Source: Heterotrichella gracilis
Lineage: Eukaryota; Sar; Xanthophyceae; Tribonematales; Xanthonemataceae
NCBI GenBank assembly: GCA_032358255.1
Contig: JAULBX010001003.1
Location: forward strand, 1-64,000
Reading direction: 5' to 3'
Length of the DNA stretch: 64,000 nucleotides
Part shown: in pieces, positions 39,701 through 51,200 of the stretch
Position numbering within the stretch: position 1 is the first letter of the stretch
Layout of the letters: each line of letters starts with the position of its first letter
Position numbers and translations under genes: made by a program
Notes under the pieces: model-generated
The model's input: the letters and a program-made list of their open reading frames with translations, nothing else
The model's database searches: none
Told to the model about the DNA's origin: nothing

Positions 39701-39967
39701 ATGAATTCCTACTGGCACCATTGTTACCGCTGCCCCCATGGAAGCCACTCCACATATGGCTTCACCACCACCATCATTACCATGGTGCCTCCAGCATCTC
39801 ACCCCCCACCCCCGCAGGTCCCCCTGGCCCTCACCCGAAGCAGCAACATGCGGCAGCGCGTGAGTGTGAACGAGGGGGAGGGGGGGGCGCCATCACCCAC
39901 ACTGTATCGGTCGGCCACGTGGCAGGCAAGCACACATGCAGCCTCGCCGTGGAAGGAAGGGGGGTAG
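18735..39967 (+). CDS. SABRE: SABRE/KIP/Hobbit/BLTP2-type giant bridge-like lipid transfer protein
   Basis: I resolve 41 exons that keep phase throughout and predict about 2,944 residues. Larger ones are 19064-19351, 20461-21402, 22192-22670, 22993-23331, 27337-27615, 28375-28668, 35157-35410 and 38543-38930; the last is 39818-39967. The protein starts with a single hydrophobic helix (FLAYAVLLFVAYVAV), the ER anchor typical of bridge-like lipid transfer proteins, followed by the conserved N-terminal strand region (RFKIKVGALGVL, GVRVVIRTPPKL). C-terminal landmarks of the SABRE/Apt1/FMP27 group are MWALPMADFPLL, ASWEADDMLRVV, TNFWEYFFPKED, NRLSFRDLKIVLDN and KSVVKSVAGLQGKKFK. Family members form a long hydrophobic groove that moves phospholipids at ER contact sites; plant SABRE acts in cell expansion and division. 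Low-complexity parts include a Gln/Pro repeat (about 23218-23300) and a Gly/Glu tract (23885-24029). Many introns carry ghost copies of the adjacent exon edge. The exon near 25533-25736 may extend further, since the frame stays open. Confidence 0.9.
21556..21662. repeat. Imperfect hairpin (MITE-like inverted repeat) in a SABRE intron
   Basis: The left arm 21558-21586 (contains GTTATGTCAACTA and AGCATACAGTAA) is the reverse complement of the right arm 21612-21658, except for about 15 extra bases in the right arm. The loop is about 25 bases and contains CATGACGTCA. It lies in the intron between 21402 and 21793, in A/T-rich surroundings. It could be a small non-autonomous DNA element or simply a palindrome. 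I could not define a target-site duplication. Confidence 0.55.
23514..23575. repeat. Perfect 31-bp tandem duplication in a SABRE intron
   Basis: The unit TTGGCCAGCAGCC...ATCTCCCC occurs twice without differences (23514-23544 and 23545-23575), which implies a recent slippage or duplication event. It is intronic and does not touch a splice site. Confidence 0.9.
34443..34647 (+). repeat. Exon-31 edge of SABRE plus two degenerate ghost copies in the next intron
   Basis: The end of the exon (34443-34490, GTGAGCCTGGAG...CAGCACAAG|gtgg) recurs at about 34518-34565 and again at 34589-34641, the last with GTGAGCCTGGAGAGGA and GATGCAGCACAGAGTGG. The copies lie wholly inside the intron that ends at 34785 and retain a GT where the real donor lies. 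Confidence 0.7.
36538..36671 (+). repeat. Exon-35 edge of SABRE and its ghost copy
   Basis: The 30-base exon/donor boundary at 36538-36567 (GTCGGATGAGGACCTGTCG|gtg) recurs at 36642-36671 with two differences. The second copy is followed by GTGAGTG, a better donor than the first. A TAGGTAGGGTTTG tract lies between them. Confidence 0.75.
38104..38298 (+). repeat. Exon-38 edge of SABRE with two ghost copies
   Basis: The exon end GACCTGGAGGAGAGGAAG|gtgg (38111-38132) recurs near 38200-38224 and 38273-38298 inside the following intron. AACCCTAGGC lies between the two copies. Both are degenerate. Confidence 0.6.
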
Positions 39968-41766
39968 CGGGGGATGCCGTGGCGGCGTGGGGATTTGTAT
40001 TATGCGGCGGTGGGTGAGGGGCGCGCAGTGGGTGGGGCATTCATGGCGTGCAAGGGGTTCTATTTTCTGAGGCAAGGGAGGGGGCGCTTGTGGGAGGGAG
40101 GGGGGGGGGGGTCGGTCAGGGCATGAATTGAGTTTTTTTTGAAGTTTTTGGTGTGTGGCAGCTTGCAATAAACTCCTTGGAAGCTGCAGGTGGCACTTTC
40201 ACCCTGCACTACAGCATAGGCCATTGCGCTGGACCACACACGCACTGAAGTGCGGCCTGAAGTGGGCATCTCCTGGTGGCAGGAATTGTACGCAACAATC
40301 ACAAGCAGTACACTCCAAAGCTACACCGGCTGGTGCGCTTTTGCGCGGTCGAGACTGTTCAATGTCCACTTCAATCAACTTAAACATACCTCAGATTTTC
40401 ACAGTTTGCAGCATTCTCTTTGAGGCAGCTCATTGGGGCATGGGGGTCATCCAGGCGGGGATTAGGGATTGGGAGGCGACCCTAGGGTGATGCATGCACA
40501 CAGAGGTGTGGACCATTCTCAGCCATGTCCACCGCAGTGGGTCGTGTAGGGTCAGCTTGCTGTAAAATCAGTGCAAGCTAGTGGTCCCCGGACCGGTGAC
40601 TGTGCCTGCCAACTGCACCAGGGCGCCAGAAGCGGCTCCAAGCTGTGGACCTTGCAAGGTACACTTGTGTGCCCTGGCTTGTCCAGGTCAGTGGAGGTGG
40701 ATTGGGGGTACCATACCGGGTGTGCGCTGCACAGTAAAGGTGCAGGTAAAAGGTTGTGGTTAACATTGGCAGGGCATCACTTGAGTAGGTGGTGCAGGGT
40801 TGGTGGCTGGGGCGTCATGGTAGAAGGTATGCTGCAGCAGCGGTCACGGCATATGTACCATGGTGGCCACCACTGGCGACCCAAACCCAACCAACCAAAT
40901 GGTTGTGGTGGTTGGAAGTGGGTTCAGCACCTGTTGCAGCGCATACAGAAGCGCTTTTCTCCTCGCATCTTGCAGCATGCGGGGCGTTGTCAACCAAATC
41001 TCCGACACCTGAGAACGGTGCCCGCCAGCTCAACCCCGAGACGAGGCCATGGCAGCAATCAGGAAACTCGGTAACCCTGCGAAGTTGCGCACATGGCACA
41101 AGGGGGGGACCCTGCACGCTGGAGGAAGGCTCCGTGGCTTTCCTCGTGGTGGGTGACATCGCCTTGGCGGTTTGAGCTGAGGGCACAGAACTGCACCTTT
41201 GTACTGAATTCTGTACTCTGCCAGCATGGCACAGATGGCAGTACGGAAGCTGCAGGTCCAATCGAGCACCCTGCGGCTGTGCATTACAACTGTTGATACA
41301 AGGGGCCTCGTGGTTGTTTTGGCCTTGGAATCTTTTAACCCCCTGTGAATTCCGGAGACATGCGACATGTCCCATTTGCACCCATTATCACGTGGTCGTT
41401 CCCGCCATTCCGAGTTGAGTTTCCGCTAGGCACATGGGACGCATATGCATGCATTATGACAAGGGTTGGCGCAAGGGAAATCCTTCTGAGCAGGATTGCT
41501 GTATCATGTGATATCGCGCGACTTTGTATCTCGTTCACGTGGGGAGACGTCACCGAACAATCAACCAGCGCACTGCACACCCAAACTGGTATAAAGACCG
41601 CAAGCATCGACCCAGAGTTGCCCATATTGTGATAACTAGAAGTACGGTTCTACAGCAACATTAGTACACAGGAATCCCAACCTGTTAGACTGATCCCTGT
41701 CGAACAACACCTTCCGTACCCAGTTCTTGCACCGTATACACGGGATTCGTTTCCCAGGGACCCGTG
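39968..41766. other. Intergenic region, largely unexplained
   Basis: Nearly 1.8 kb between SABRE and HCP. Apart from one possible tiny CX9C-type coding piece on the minus strand (40199-40433) I see no supported gene. A homopolymer G run lies near 40100. ORFs on both strands at 40570-41380 show no family motif. The last few hundred bases should hold the HCP promoter. Confidence 0.4.
40199..40433 (-). CDS. Possible fragment of a CX9C (CHCH) mitochondrial intermembrane-space protein
   Basis: Two short stretches, 40433-40390 and 40256-40199, can be spliced in phase (CTGAG|gtatgt ... cttcag|GCCGCA). The 33 residues read CLKENAANCENLRPHFSACVVQRNG and end at a stop. The spacing C-x7-C and then C-x9-C resembles the second half of twin CX9C proteins, where CLKEN would carry the last Cys of the first motif. 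A first half was not found, so either an upstream exon is missing or this is chance. An ATG lies directly before the first Cys (40433). Low confidence. Confidence 0.22.
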
Positions 41767-44700
41767 ATGGCTTTCTCTTTGCTGAGGTCGTCTGCCCGCT
41801 TGGGCAGGATGGTGACAGCCCTACCCTTGTCCTCCGCGGCATGGCTGCCCGTGGTCAAGCCATTCCCTTCAGTGCAGCACCTGTCCACCCCCGCAAGGCG
41901 ACACACCACCAGCGCAAGCAGCGCCAAACAGTCAGGTGAAAACCCAAACCCTGCTAGCCTCCTTGCACCTGGTCTTTGAATTGGGCACGAAAGCTTGGGC
42001 TTTACCACCGAGTTGCAGTTTGGCAGGTGGTGCAGTTCAAACCCATCGAGTGTCGGTCGCATCTGTTTTCCTGATCTTGGTATACCTGCACGGTAGCACC
42101 GTTTCGGTTGTCGTGCCCTAGTTCTGAGTGGCCTGATCTTGAGATTTGCCAGGCACTTGTCGTAGGTTGGCCTGTACAAGCAACACAAGGGGGGGTCAGG
42201 CCCAGGCACCACGCACCCACCCACCCATGCCTCCACCTCCACACACGCTTCCAGCAGCACCTACCACGTGCACCTATCACGCATGAACAACGCAATACAG
42301 TGGCGCGCACGAAAGTAACCATGTGTCGCCTAGCTCTCGCTAGCTATTGCGGCTCGCTAGTAGCATGGGTCATGGGTAAAAGCACCTGTTCCCCGAACGG
42401 CATGTGTGTGGTGACGTAGCCTAAACCTCATCAGTATCATCATGATCAAACACCTCATTAAACACGCCACCCCGTTCCCCACTTCCCGCCTCAACCCTCA
42501 CCCAAGACCCACAAGCCACACCCCGCCTCCTGCAGACCGCATGCGGGCCTACGCCGCTGCTGCCGCCGCTGAGCCCGCCCTGGCCGACGACCCCATGTTC
42601 TGCTTCCAGTGCGAGCAGACCTCCCAGGGCACGGGCTGCACCAGCGTGGGCGTGTGTGGCAAGACGCCAGAGGTGTCCGCCCTCCAAGACCTGCTGCTGT
42701 ACTCGCTCAAGGTGCGCCGCAAACCCTACCCTAGGGTTCTGTTCAGGTTGACGCAACTGCCGCTGACCTTGGAATCCAGTAGATTGTGCAGTGGTGCATG
42801 CAGCCAAGCAGGAGGTTACAACACATAGGTGGACGTATGTGGTGCACGTAAGTGGTGTGATGCCTTGGCCAGTATTGGGCAGTGCCGCTCCTTGGAGTCA
42901 CCTAACCCTTGCGAAAACCCTGCTGCAGGGTTTGGGTGGCTGGGCGCACCACGCGCGCACCGTTGCCTCCATCAGCGACCCCGAGGTGAACGCCTTCCTG
43001 CTGGCAGCCACCTTCTCCACCCTCACCAACGTCAACTTCCACGACGCGCGCTTTGTGGAGTACCTGCTGGAGGCAAACAGGTAGGGTCTCCAGGGTCTAG
43101 GGTTTACATCTGACCGCCTAGGGTTTTGGGTACAGTATAAACCCTACGTGCTGCTAGGGGTTCCTGCCTGTGACACCCACACCCTGCTAGGGTTTGCTGG
43201 CATGTGCGACACACACTCCTCCCTGCACTGATTCCGCCCTGCACACTCCCGGCACCCCTTTGCATTCCTTTGGCCTTTACCCCCCTTTGCTCCTCCTCCC
43301 CTCCCCACAGGCTCACAGCCAAGCTCAAGGCCGCTGTGTCTGCAGCCGGTGCCCCCCCTCTGGAGGTCCCCCAGGGCGTGAGGCTCAGCTCGCTACTGCC
43401 ACACCCCTTTGAGTTCAACGTCACTGCTGCAGGGCAGGACTCGGCACAGCACTTTGCCAACCTGGGCCATGCGGTGCGTAGGATATGTATTGGTTTATGT
43501 TTTAGTTTCCATGCGGGATGGGGGGGGGGGTAGGCGATAAGTTTTGACTGCGTGACTTGAGACGAATAATAATGGCCAACGCGGCAATGTGCTTCTTGGC
43601 TGCCATCCCTCTATATTGTAGCACCCATCCTCCTACAGCCAGAACCTAAGTGAAACCCTTCCCCCCTCTTCCCAGGTGGGCATCAACCAGCGCCGCTCCC
43701 TGGTGGGCAACGAAACCCTGCTAGGGTTGCAGGAGCTGCTCACCTACGGGCTCAAGGGTACCGCAGCCTATGCGCACCACGCTGCGCAGCTGGGCAAGAC
43801 TGACGAGCAGGTGTATGCTGACGTGGCGGAGTGCCTGGCGTTTTTGGCGGGGCCTGACTGCGCCAAGCTGGACAAGGTGCTGGATGCCAACATGAAGATG
43901 GGCGGGACCAACCTGCGGGTGATGGAGGTGCTGGATGATGCACACACCTCAAGGTAGGCTTGAGAACCCTAAGAAAAAAGCCTAACCCCAACGAAAACCC
44001 TACCAATCTTGATGAATACCCTCCCGCCCCGGCAGCTACGACCACCCCGTTTCCACCAAAACGCCAACCCACGCATCTTAACTCTAATAAATCCCTAACC
44101 ACCCTCTTCCGCCCCCCTCAGCCACGGCACCCCGAGCCCATCGAGGTGTGCACCCACACCACCAAACCCTAATAAAACCCTAACCCCCCCCTCCTACCCT
44201 GCAGCTATGCCCACGCTGAGCCCACGGAGGTGCACACCCACACCACCAAACCCTAATAAAACGCTAAACCCTCCGCTCTCCCCTCTGCAGCTACGGCCAC
44301 CCCGAGCCCACCGAGGTGCGCACCCACGCCCGCCCCGGGCACGCCATCCTCATCACCGGTCACGACATGGCTGACCTGGAGGCCCTGCTCAAGGCCACTG
44401 AGGGCAGGGGGGTGGATGTGTACACGCACGGGGAGATGCTGCCAGGCCACTCCTACCCCGGGCTCAAGAAGTACAGCCACCTGGCAGGTGAGGCAGGGGT
44501 GGGAAGGGGGGGAGGGGGTGTGTTGCTAAGGGGGGAAATGGGGGACCTGTATGAAATGGCTGCGCAATTTATTCTCCTGGCACATAGCCAGAATCCAAGT
44601 TCCTGATGCATGTGTCTAGCTTACAGTAGAAGGATGGATGTGTGGAGGATGCAAAATGTGATTAGGCGAGGTGAAGTTGATCCCGTGTTTCCGGGGACAC

Positions 44701-47045
44701 CCCCCCCTGCTCCAAGGTTCCCCCGTGCAGTTGGTTGGTCAGTTTTAGGATGTAGGGCCTACACCTTGCTAGACAGTGCCTACCATGGCTACGAACAACT
44801 AGGGTGGTGGTGCGAGGCCTTAAAGCGCATTTACGACAAGAAAGGCCTGCCTGGTTGAGTGTGGGGTCCCAAGGGGTCATAATATTGTTTCCACATTTTA
44901 AAACCTGGGAAATTGAAATTAATTAATAAATCATTTAAAAGGTATATGATTATTAAATGCTTATATTGCCATTTAATAAATGCATATAAATACTTTCCCC
45001 ACTGGAAATAATCAACCGACTAGGGACTGACCAACCAATTTCTCCCCCCCCACCCGTCCTCCTTTGAACCCCAATGTCCCCGGAAACACGGGATCAACTT
45101 CGCCTCGCCTTAGATTCGCTGCAATGTTACCTCCCAGGCATGTTCACCCATCACCACTAAGCTTCCTGACTCACAAGCTCTCCTTCCCCCTTCGCAGGCA
45201 ACTGGGGTGGTGCCTGGTACAAGCAGAAGATCGAGTTCCCTCGCTTCCCCGGTGCAGTGCTGGCCACCACCAACTGTGTGCTTGACCCCACACCAGACTA
45301 CGCGCCAAACCTGTTCACAACGGGAGAGGTGCGCTCTATTCGAGTAGAGAGCACATTAGACAAATGAGCAAATGCGCTAGGGTGGCTTGATAGAGTAGTA
45401 GGAGTGCATTTGTATTGGGTTGAAGTTGTAACGCAATATTCCCGCCTCCTTTGGCTTTCCATTTGTGGTGCATTATAATGACTTTGGCCCACATGGCCAA
45501 CACCTGCCCTCCTTGCCCCACTGCCATGTGCCCACCCACCTCCACCCAACCCCAACCCACCCACCCGCCCCCCTCACCACCTCACTACCCACCCCTGCAG
45601 ACTGGCCTCGTGGGGGTACGCCACCTGGACCACCACGACTTTGAGCCCCTGATCAAGCGGGCACTTGAGTTGCCAGGATTCACCGCCGATGAGGCCCCCA
45701 GGCCCATGCTGACAGTTGGCTTTGGCCACCACACAGTGCTTGGGGTGGCTGACCAGGTGATTGGGGCTATGAAGGAGGGCAAGCTCAGCCACATCTTCCT
45801 AATCGGAGGGTGAGTGATGGGTGGTGGGTGGGCCATGTGGTGTGCAACCGATGCACACCATCGGTTGCTTGTCGTTGTGCTTTGTCCAGCGGTGCTGGTG
45901 GCACGTTGCAAAAGCAGGCATGGTGTGAGTGCCAATTAAATCACTTAAATTGTGACTGCCCATCTTGCATGTATGAACCCACAACTATCCGGTGTGTGAC
46001 CCCTCCCTTCTCTCCGTTAAATTCCATCACCTTTGAAGTCTGTATTCCATTCCTGCAGGTGCGACGGCTCCGAGCCCCAGCGGCGCTACTACAAAAATAT
46101 CAACACTCACATGCCTGCCGACACCATGGTGCTCACCCTAGGGTGCGGCAAGTACCGCCTGCTGGACCAGGACTTTGGCACCCTGCCAGGCACTTCCCTG
46201 CCCCGCCTGCTGGACATGGGGCAGTGCAACGACGCGTACTCGGCAATCGTGGTGGCGTCGGTGAGTGGATGCGGTGGGGAGTGGAATGGTGGGGTGGACC
46301 AAAGGGGGTTAATGATATAATTTCAGGGGCTGCATCAGGATGTATGTTTGTTGGTGACCATGCACGTGCAAGGGCTTGAATCTGTCATGACAGTTGACCT
46401 GTGTTGGTGCTTGAGGGTGTTGTATATTACACTCCCAAGACTCCAAAATAACAAAAATCATCATCCTTGCCTGCATAACGTTTTCCTTTAGGAATTTCCT
46501 CCCCTGCTGACCCACTTCCATTCTCCCATGCCAGGCTCTTGCCAAGGCCCTTGACACCGACATCAACAGCCTGCCCCTCAGCCTTGACCTGTCCTGGTTT
46601 GAGCAGAAGGCGGTGGCGGTGCTGCTCACGCTGCTGCACCTGGGGGTCAAGAACATCAGGTGAGGACACATCTGAGATGCACATGCAGACAGTTGCGGCA
46701 GCACCCCAACGCTAATAGGAAAATAAGCCTTGCACCAGCAAGAAAAGCAGAAGGGGTTGGCAAATGTAGTTGCGTCTGGCGGAATGCGATATCCTTTATT
46801 TTCGGTACGATTTAATTGATCTCATTCAACTATGGTTACTAATCGTTAGAGGCTCTGCCTTGCTGCACTGTCCCGCTCTCATCCATCCCACTGACCCTTG
46901 CCTACCCCCCTCCAGGCTTGGCCCCCGCCTGCCCGCCTTCCTCACCCCCGAGGCTGTGGCAGTGCTTGTAGAGAAGTTCAACATCAAGCCAGCAGACATC
47001 AAGAACCCAGATGAGGATGTGGCGCGCATGCTGGCGTGCAACTAG
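41767..47045 (+). CDS. HCP: Hybrid cluster protein (HCP, hydroxylamine reductase family), organelle-targeted
   Basis: Eleven exons join in phase to 643 residues: 41767-41935, 42536-42711, 42929-43080, 43311-43473, 43676-43953, 44291-44487, 45198-45328, 45601-45809, 46059-46260, 46535-46659, 46916-47045. The N-terminal exon is a basic, Ser/Ala-rich presequence ([12 protein letters not shown]) with no counterpart in bacteria. Next comes [14 protein letters not shown] with spacing C-x2-C-x8-C-x5-C, the pattern of the [4Fe-4S] class rather than the E. coli [2Fe-2S] class. All expected hybrid-cluster ligands are visible: His in GHDMADL, Glu in HGEMLP, Cys in TNCVLDP, the persulfide Cys in [11 protein letters not shown], Cys in LGCGKYR, Glu in WFEQKA and Lys in GVKNIR. 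HCPs reduce hydroxylamine in vitro and act as NO reductases or nitrosylases in vivo, mostly under low oxygen. Intron 6 carries a TIR element and intron 5 carries ghost exon starts. Confidence 0.95.
44036..44330 (+). repeat. Tandem ghost copies of the HCP exon-6 start and its acceptor
   Basis: The true exon starts at 44291 after ctctgcag (CTACGGCCACCCCGAGC). Similar starts, each preceded by an AG acceptor, occur at 44036 (after ccggcag), 44122 (after cccctcag) and 44205 (after ccctgcag), with spacing of about 83-86 bases. Between them are AAACCCTAATAAAACCCTAA-like spacers. Only the last gives the long conserved frame; the copy at 44205 soon runs into a stop inside AAACCCTAA. Confidence 0.85.
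44665..45109. mobile_element. Non-autonomous TIR DNA transposon (MITE, Tourist/PIF-Harbinger-like) in HCP intron 6
   Basis: The ends are inverted repeats of about 36 bases. The left end (44665-44700) begins GGCGAGGTGAAGTTG and the right end (45074-45109) ends CAACTTCGCCTCGCC; they differ at very few positions. Both ends are flanked by TTA (44662-44664 and 45110-45112), a 3-base target-site duplication typical of PIF/Harbinger elements. Total length is 445 bases with an A/T-rich centre (44880-45010). A short open stretch at about 44755-44858 (ending [13 protein letters not shown]) could be a remnant of coding sequence, but I recognise no transposase motif. It sits inside the intron and does not interrupt HCP coding. 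Confidence 0.8.
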
Positions 47046-48272
47046 GCACCTGCATCACTCTCTTACGTCAAAACGCATGCCCGCCGGCCGGACATGGATC
47101 GGAAATGGTGCAGTCCGTATTCTACTATAATAGTGAGTTTTGCGAGAAAACTGTCCACATCCCAGCACAGAATAGTCTAAGGGATAGGTGGTCGTAGACT
47201 ACAAACGGTACTACATGTTTAGGCTAACAATGTTGCTGAGAGGAGGTTATGCATGCGTGAGCAGCAGTAGGAGAGTCAATTAGAATCTTGAGTGGAGAGC
47301 CTCTGAGGCAGGCATGAGTACCATTGGGCAAGGGTCTCTATTGGACAGCATTCGGAGCTGCAGCCTGCATCAGGTAGCTTATCTGAGATATAATTGGCAG
47401 GCCCTGAAGTCCACAAAGTCCTTGTTGATCACCACCAGTGCATATACAATTATGTTTCCCATCGTGACGCTATATTTTTGTGTATTTTCATAATAGTATT
47501 AGTATTCTGCCAGTACCAATTGCGGTTGTTACCCGCTCTCTGTGGAGGTAACCTTCAGAAAGAGATATGACTCTGAGCATCATGCTGTTTTTGTATTTCC
47601 TCGGCAACTGGGCAAGTGTTGGAGTGATGTGTGTTCTTCAGTGCGCTATATAGCGCTTTATTAGGGGGAGTATTTGGCAATAATTGCCATCTGATTCAGG
47701 GTAGCAGGGTCAGTTCGTTCATTACCTGGTCCACAAGCTCATTAGGGAGTAATATAGTATTTTATTAAAAATTATAGCACATGGTGCCAGGCCTCAGGCA
47801 AAATGTAGCTAGCGCAAATGGACATAACTCCTTCAAGACTCAAGACTTAATTGAAGGAATACTGCATCAATGATGTAATATGATTATCACAAGTCCCATA
47901 CAATGCGCGCACCAGAGTTACAGAAAGTCGACAAGGATCCTTAAAATGCGATGCAATAGCATGCAGTACCGCTAGAGGTTTCAAGTTGTCAATGACAGTA
48001 ATTCCATGCCTGATCTCCACACACGCCTGTTGGCCAGGCTCAACACCGAACACGACGAAGATCATGATGGAACCCTATTTGCAATAATAAAACCCTTGAG
48101 CAACAGTGCGCCGCCCAGAGTTTGCCTGATGGCCTCCCAGCTCTTCGCGTAGCTGACACCCAGATTGGCCACCCAGAATGAACCACCCAAAGCCCTCGCC
48201 TAGCAACCTAGCCTCGAAGGAGCCAACCCCACGCGGCAGTGGCTAGGCCCAGCAAACCACCCAAACCCTAGC
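47046..48272. other. Convergent 3' intergenic region
   Basis: About 1.2 kb between the converging HCP and MCRS1-like genes, A/T-richer than the genes. It holds a perfect 14-base palindrome GCGCTATATAGCGC (47643-47656) and some AACCCTAG-type words near 48260. No gene is seen. Confidence 0.4.
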
Positions 48273-51200
48273 CTAGGGTGCCCCTTCTAGCGACTGCACC
48301 GCTGCTGAGCGCTGCGCCACACGCCTTGCCGCCTGCAGGTTAGCCATGAACAGCAGGTGCAGGCCACCCACGCTGACCAGGGCCTCATGCGGCAGCGGGG
48401 TGGCGGAACCCTGCGTTAGGGTCTGGCCGTTGACGCGCAGGGGGCGGCGCCCGGTGTTGTGCAGGTGGAAGCGCCCATCCTGCAGGGGGGGAGGAGGGGG
48501 GCGTTGGGTATAGCAGGAGGGTGCAGGGTGGGGGGATGCACCCCGGGATGGGGGGCACATATGCACCTGGGTCTGAAAACAGGGACATCGGAGATACCTG
48601 AAGGTGAGACCGCGTGTTGCTATAATCGCACCAAAAAGCGCCTGCCATTTATCAGTTTAATAAAAACCCTTTCCCCCTCACCTGTGCCTCGAAGAACAGC
48701 CTGGCCTGGTTCCTGGACACCTTGGCACCCTCCTCCCCCTCAATGCTCAAATCAACATCCACCTTGCCGTACGCATGCGTGGACCTGCCCAGGGTCACCG
48801 TGGTGCGCTTCAAGAGGTACCTGTCAACACACACGCCATACCCTGGTCAGCTGGCATGTGGCATGCATCCCATGGTCACACATATATGGAAGCTTATGCG
48901 CACGATGATCAACATGCACTTCCATGTTCACAGTTTCAAGGCAACCACATGGCATGCAAAGGCTTTAAGAGTACTTGTTAACTTGCAACCCGCAACCTAA
49001 ACCCTACACCCGTTTAATTCATCACTTGGTTTTTCTTCACATTACACCGTCCACATACGCCCATCAGCTTGACCAATCACCTGTTCCTTGTGCTGACCAG
49101 CGCCGCCACCGCCTGGTGCCTATCCATGTCCGTGGCAGTGGCAAGGGAGGCGAGGTGCTCAAGCTGGGCGGTGTCGGGCAGAGAGGCGGCAAAGGCGGAG
49201 TCCCACTGGGAGACCTGGCTGAGGGGGGCGGCGGGCAGGTGGGGGGGCAGGGCAGCGATGAGGCGCTGCGCGTGTGAGAAGGAGGGGAGATCCTGCAGGG
49301 CGGTGCAGGGGGTACGTGGTTGAGGTGGGGTGTGATGTTGGTGTGGACATGGTCACTTAGCAAGTGGGTGCTGTTGATGGATGCAATACCCTGGGACACA
49401 CATGAATAACTAACTTCATTTGCAATTGCACCCAGCCTCACACACCGCCTTCAAACCCTTCAGTACCCACCTCATCACTCCCATATCCCCGCACATCATC
49501 GCCCACCCCCGCCACGCGGGTGGCGCCACAAACGCGTGGTCCTGTGGCCGCACCATCCACTGCCACCTTGGCGCGTTTGGCAGCCGGGGCAGCCCCATCG
49601 CCATCCTTAGAGCCATCCTCCCAAGCCGCGCTGGCTGCCGCGGGGTCCGAGGGTTTTGGCGAGGGTTTCGACGCGTTGCTGGTGCCTGGGGCTGGCTCTG
49701 CAGTGAGGTGGGGACCAGTAGAGTGTTGGCCAATACTGTGCTGCGAGGCATTGTGAAATGCCTGGGTGGCTGAGGGGTGTTCGTGCAATGGGGCAAGAGC
49801 GGTGCCTGAATGATACAAGCTTTGCATGGCGTTGTGCACCACACCACCAAATGACATCGGCCACGGTGCAGCTGGTGCGGTCCCTGGCGCATGCCTAAAT
49901 CCTCACATAAGTGTTCAGTAAGTGCCTCTACCTGGTGCACACTTCAGACACTGTCTAAGCCCTTAATTCGAGAATCTACCTGAGGCATGGCAATCTCTGG
50001 AAGGTTCCACTCTTCCAGTGTTTCCACTGCACGTGTCAATGCCCCATGTGTGTTTCCCCACATGCACCACGCACCGTCTTGGTCCATCGCCTGAGCATCG
50101 TCCTCCTCTTGTATACTGCCACCTGGCGCTGGCGTGTCTTTGCTTGGTGCTACGTCAGCGGGCAAATCCCCATCCCCCCTTCTCAATAGCGAGCGCAGGC
50201 TCTCAAACTGGCCTGCGTCACCCTCCCTCCCCTCTTCATCCTCTCCTCCCTCCTCCCCTTGCTCATCCCGCCGGGACTCTGCTCGCAGCGCCTCCAGCAC
50301 ACCCCAGTACTCAACCTGAGGAAAGGAGGCACTTGATCACTTCACGAACAGAGGGTTGATGTCATCAAGGGTTTATGATCAATGTTCGATCCAAACCCTA
50401 AACCCTAAATAGTGCCACCCGCAGCCGTGGCAACGCGGTGGCAATGCATGCACAAAATACGTTTGTTGCAACTTGCAACTTGCAAGTAAGGAAGGCACGC
50501 AGCTGTTGGACAACGCTTGTACTGAAGTACTACAATTTTTTCCAAGTAGGAAGGCGCTTGCTTGACCATTGTCTACAGTGGCTGCAGCAGCAGGGGCCTG
50601 GCTGTGCCTCGTGCAACACGTGGTTGTGGGGTGGGGGGCGGGTGTGACTTGCCTGGTATACCCGGTACAGCTGCTCTATCTGCCCCACCCGCTGCTGCAG
50701 CTGCTGCTCCTTGGTCACACCCTCACCATCTGCTTTCTCTGCACGCAAAAGGCAGCGTCAAGGGTTCATCAAGGGTGGGAACTGAGTGGGGAACTGAGTG
50801 GGGATCGAGCCGGCGCAATATGTGCAGGTCACACAGCGCTGGGCAGTGGGCTGTTGCAAGGGTTTGTGTCAGTGTGGGTCAGGTGCAGGTTGTGAGTGGG
50901 CGGGTACCATCTGTGTCGTGCTCGCCATCCACTGGGTTGACCTCCACGGCTGGCTGCTCAGCCAAGCCATTACTTTCAAGTCTGTTCAAGGGCTCTGCTG
51001 CAACAACAGTAGTCAACAGGATAGTCAGAAGGCGGCTGTAGGTGCCGGTGTCAACTGCTTACTATGGCCGTAGTATGGGCCCGTTGATGGAAAACCGCAG
51101 AAAGTAGTGAGCTGGGTTTGTTCAGGGCACACTACCTGTCTGAGGTACGGCACCAGTGTGGGTTGTGGTGGTGGTGGGGACCTCGTTGGGCTTCGGCTCT

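Noticed and set aside
41685-42260. Minus-strand ORF of 191 codons antisense to HCP exon 1
   Set aside because: It is a shadow of the HCP presequence exon and adjoining intron, with no motif of its own.
44610-44858. 82-codon ORF in HCP intron 6 as a transposase gene
   Set aside because: It overlaps the MITE but shows no catalytic motif and starts outside the element; at most a remnant.
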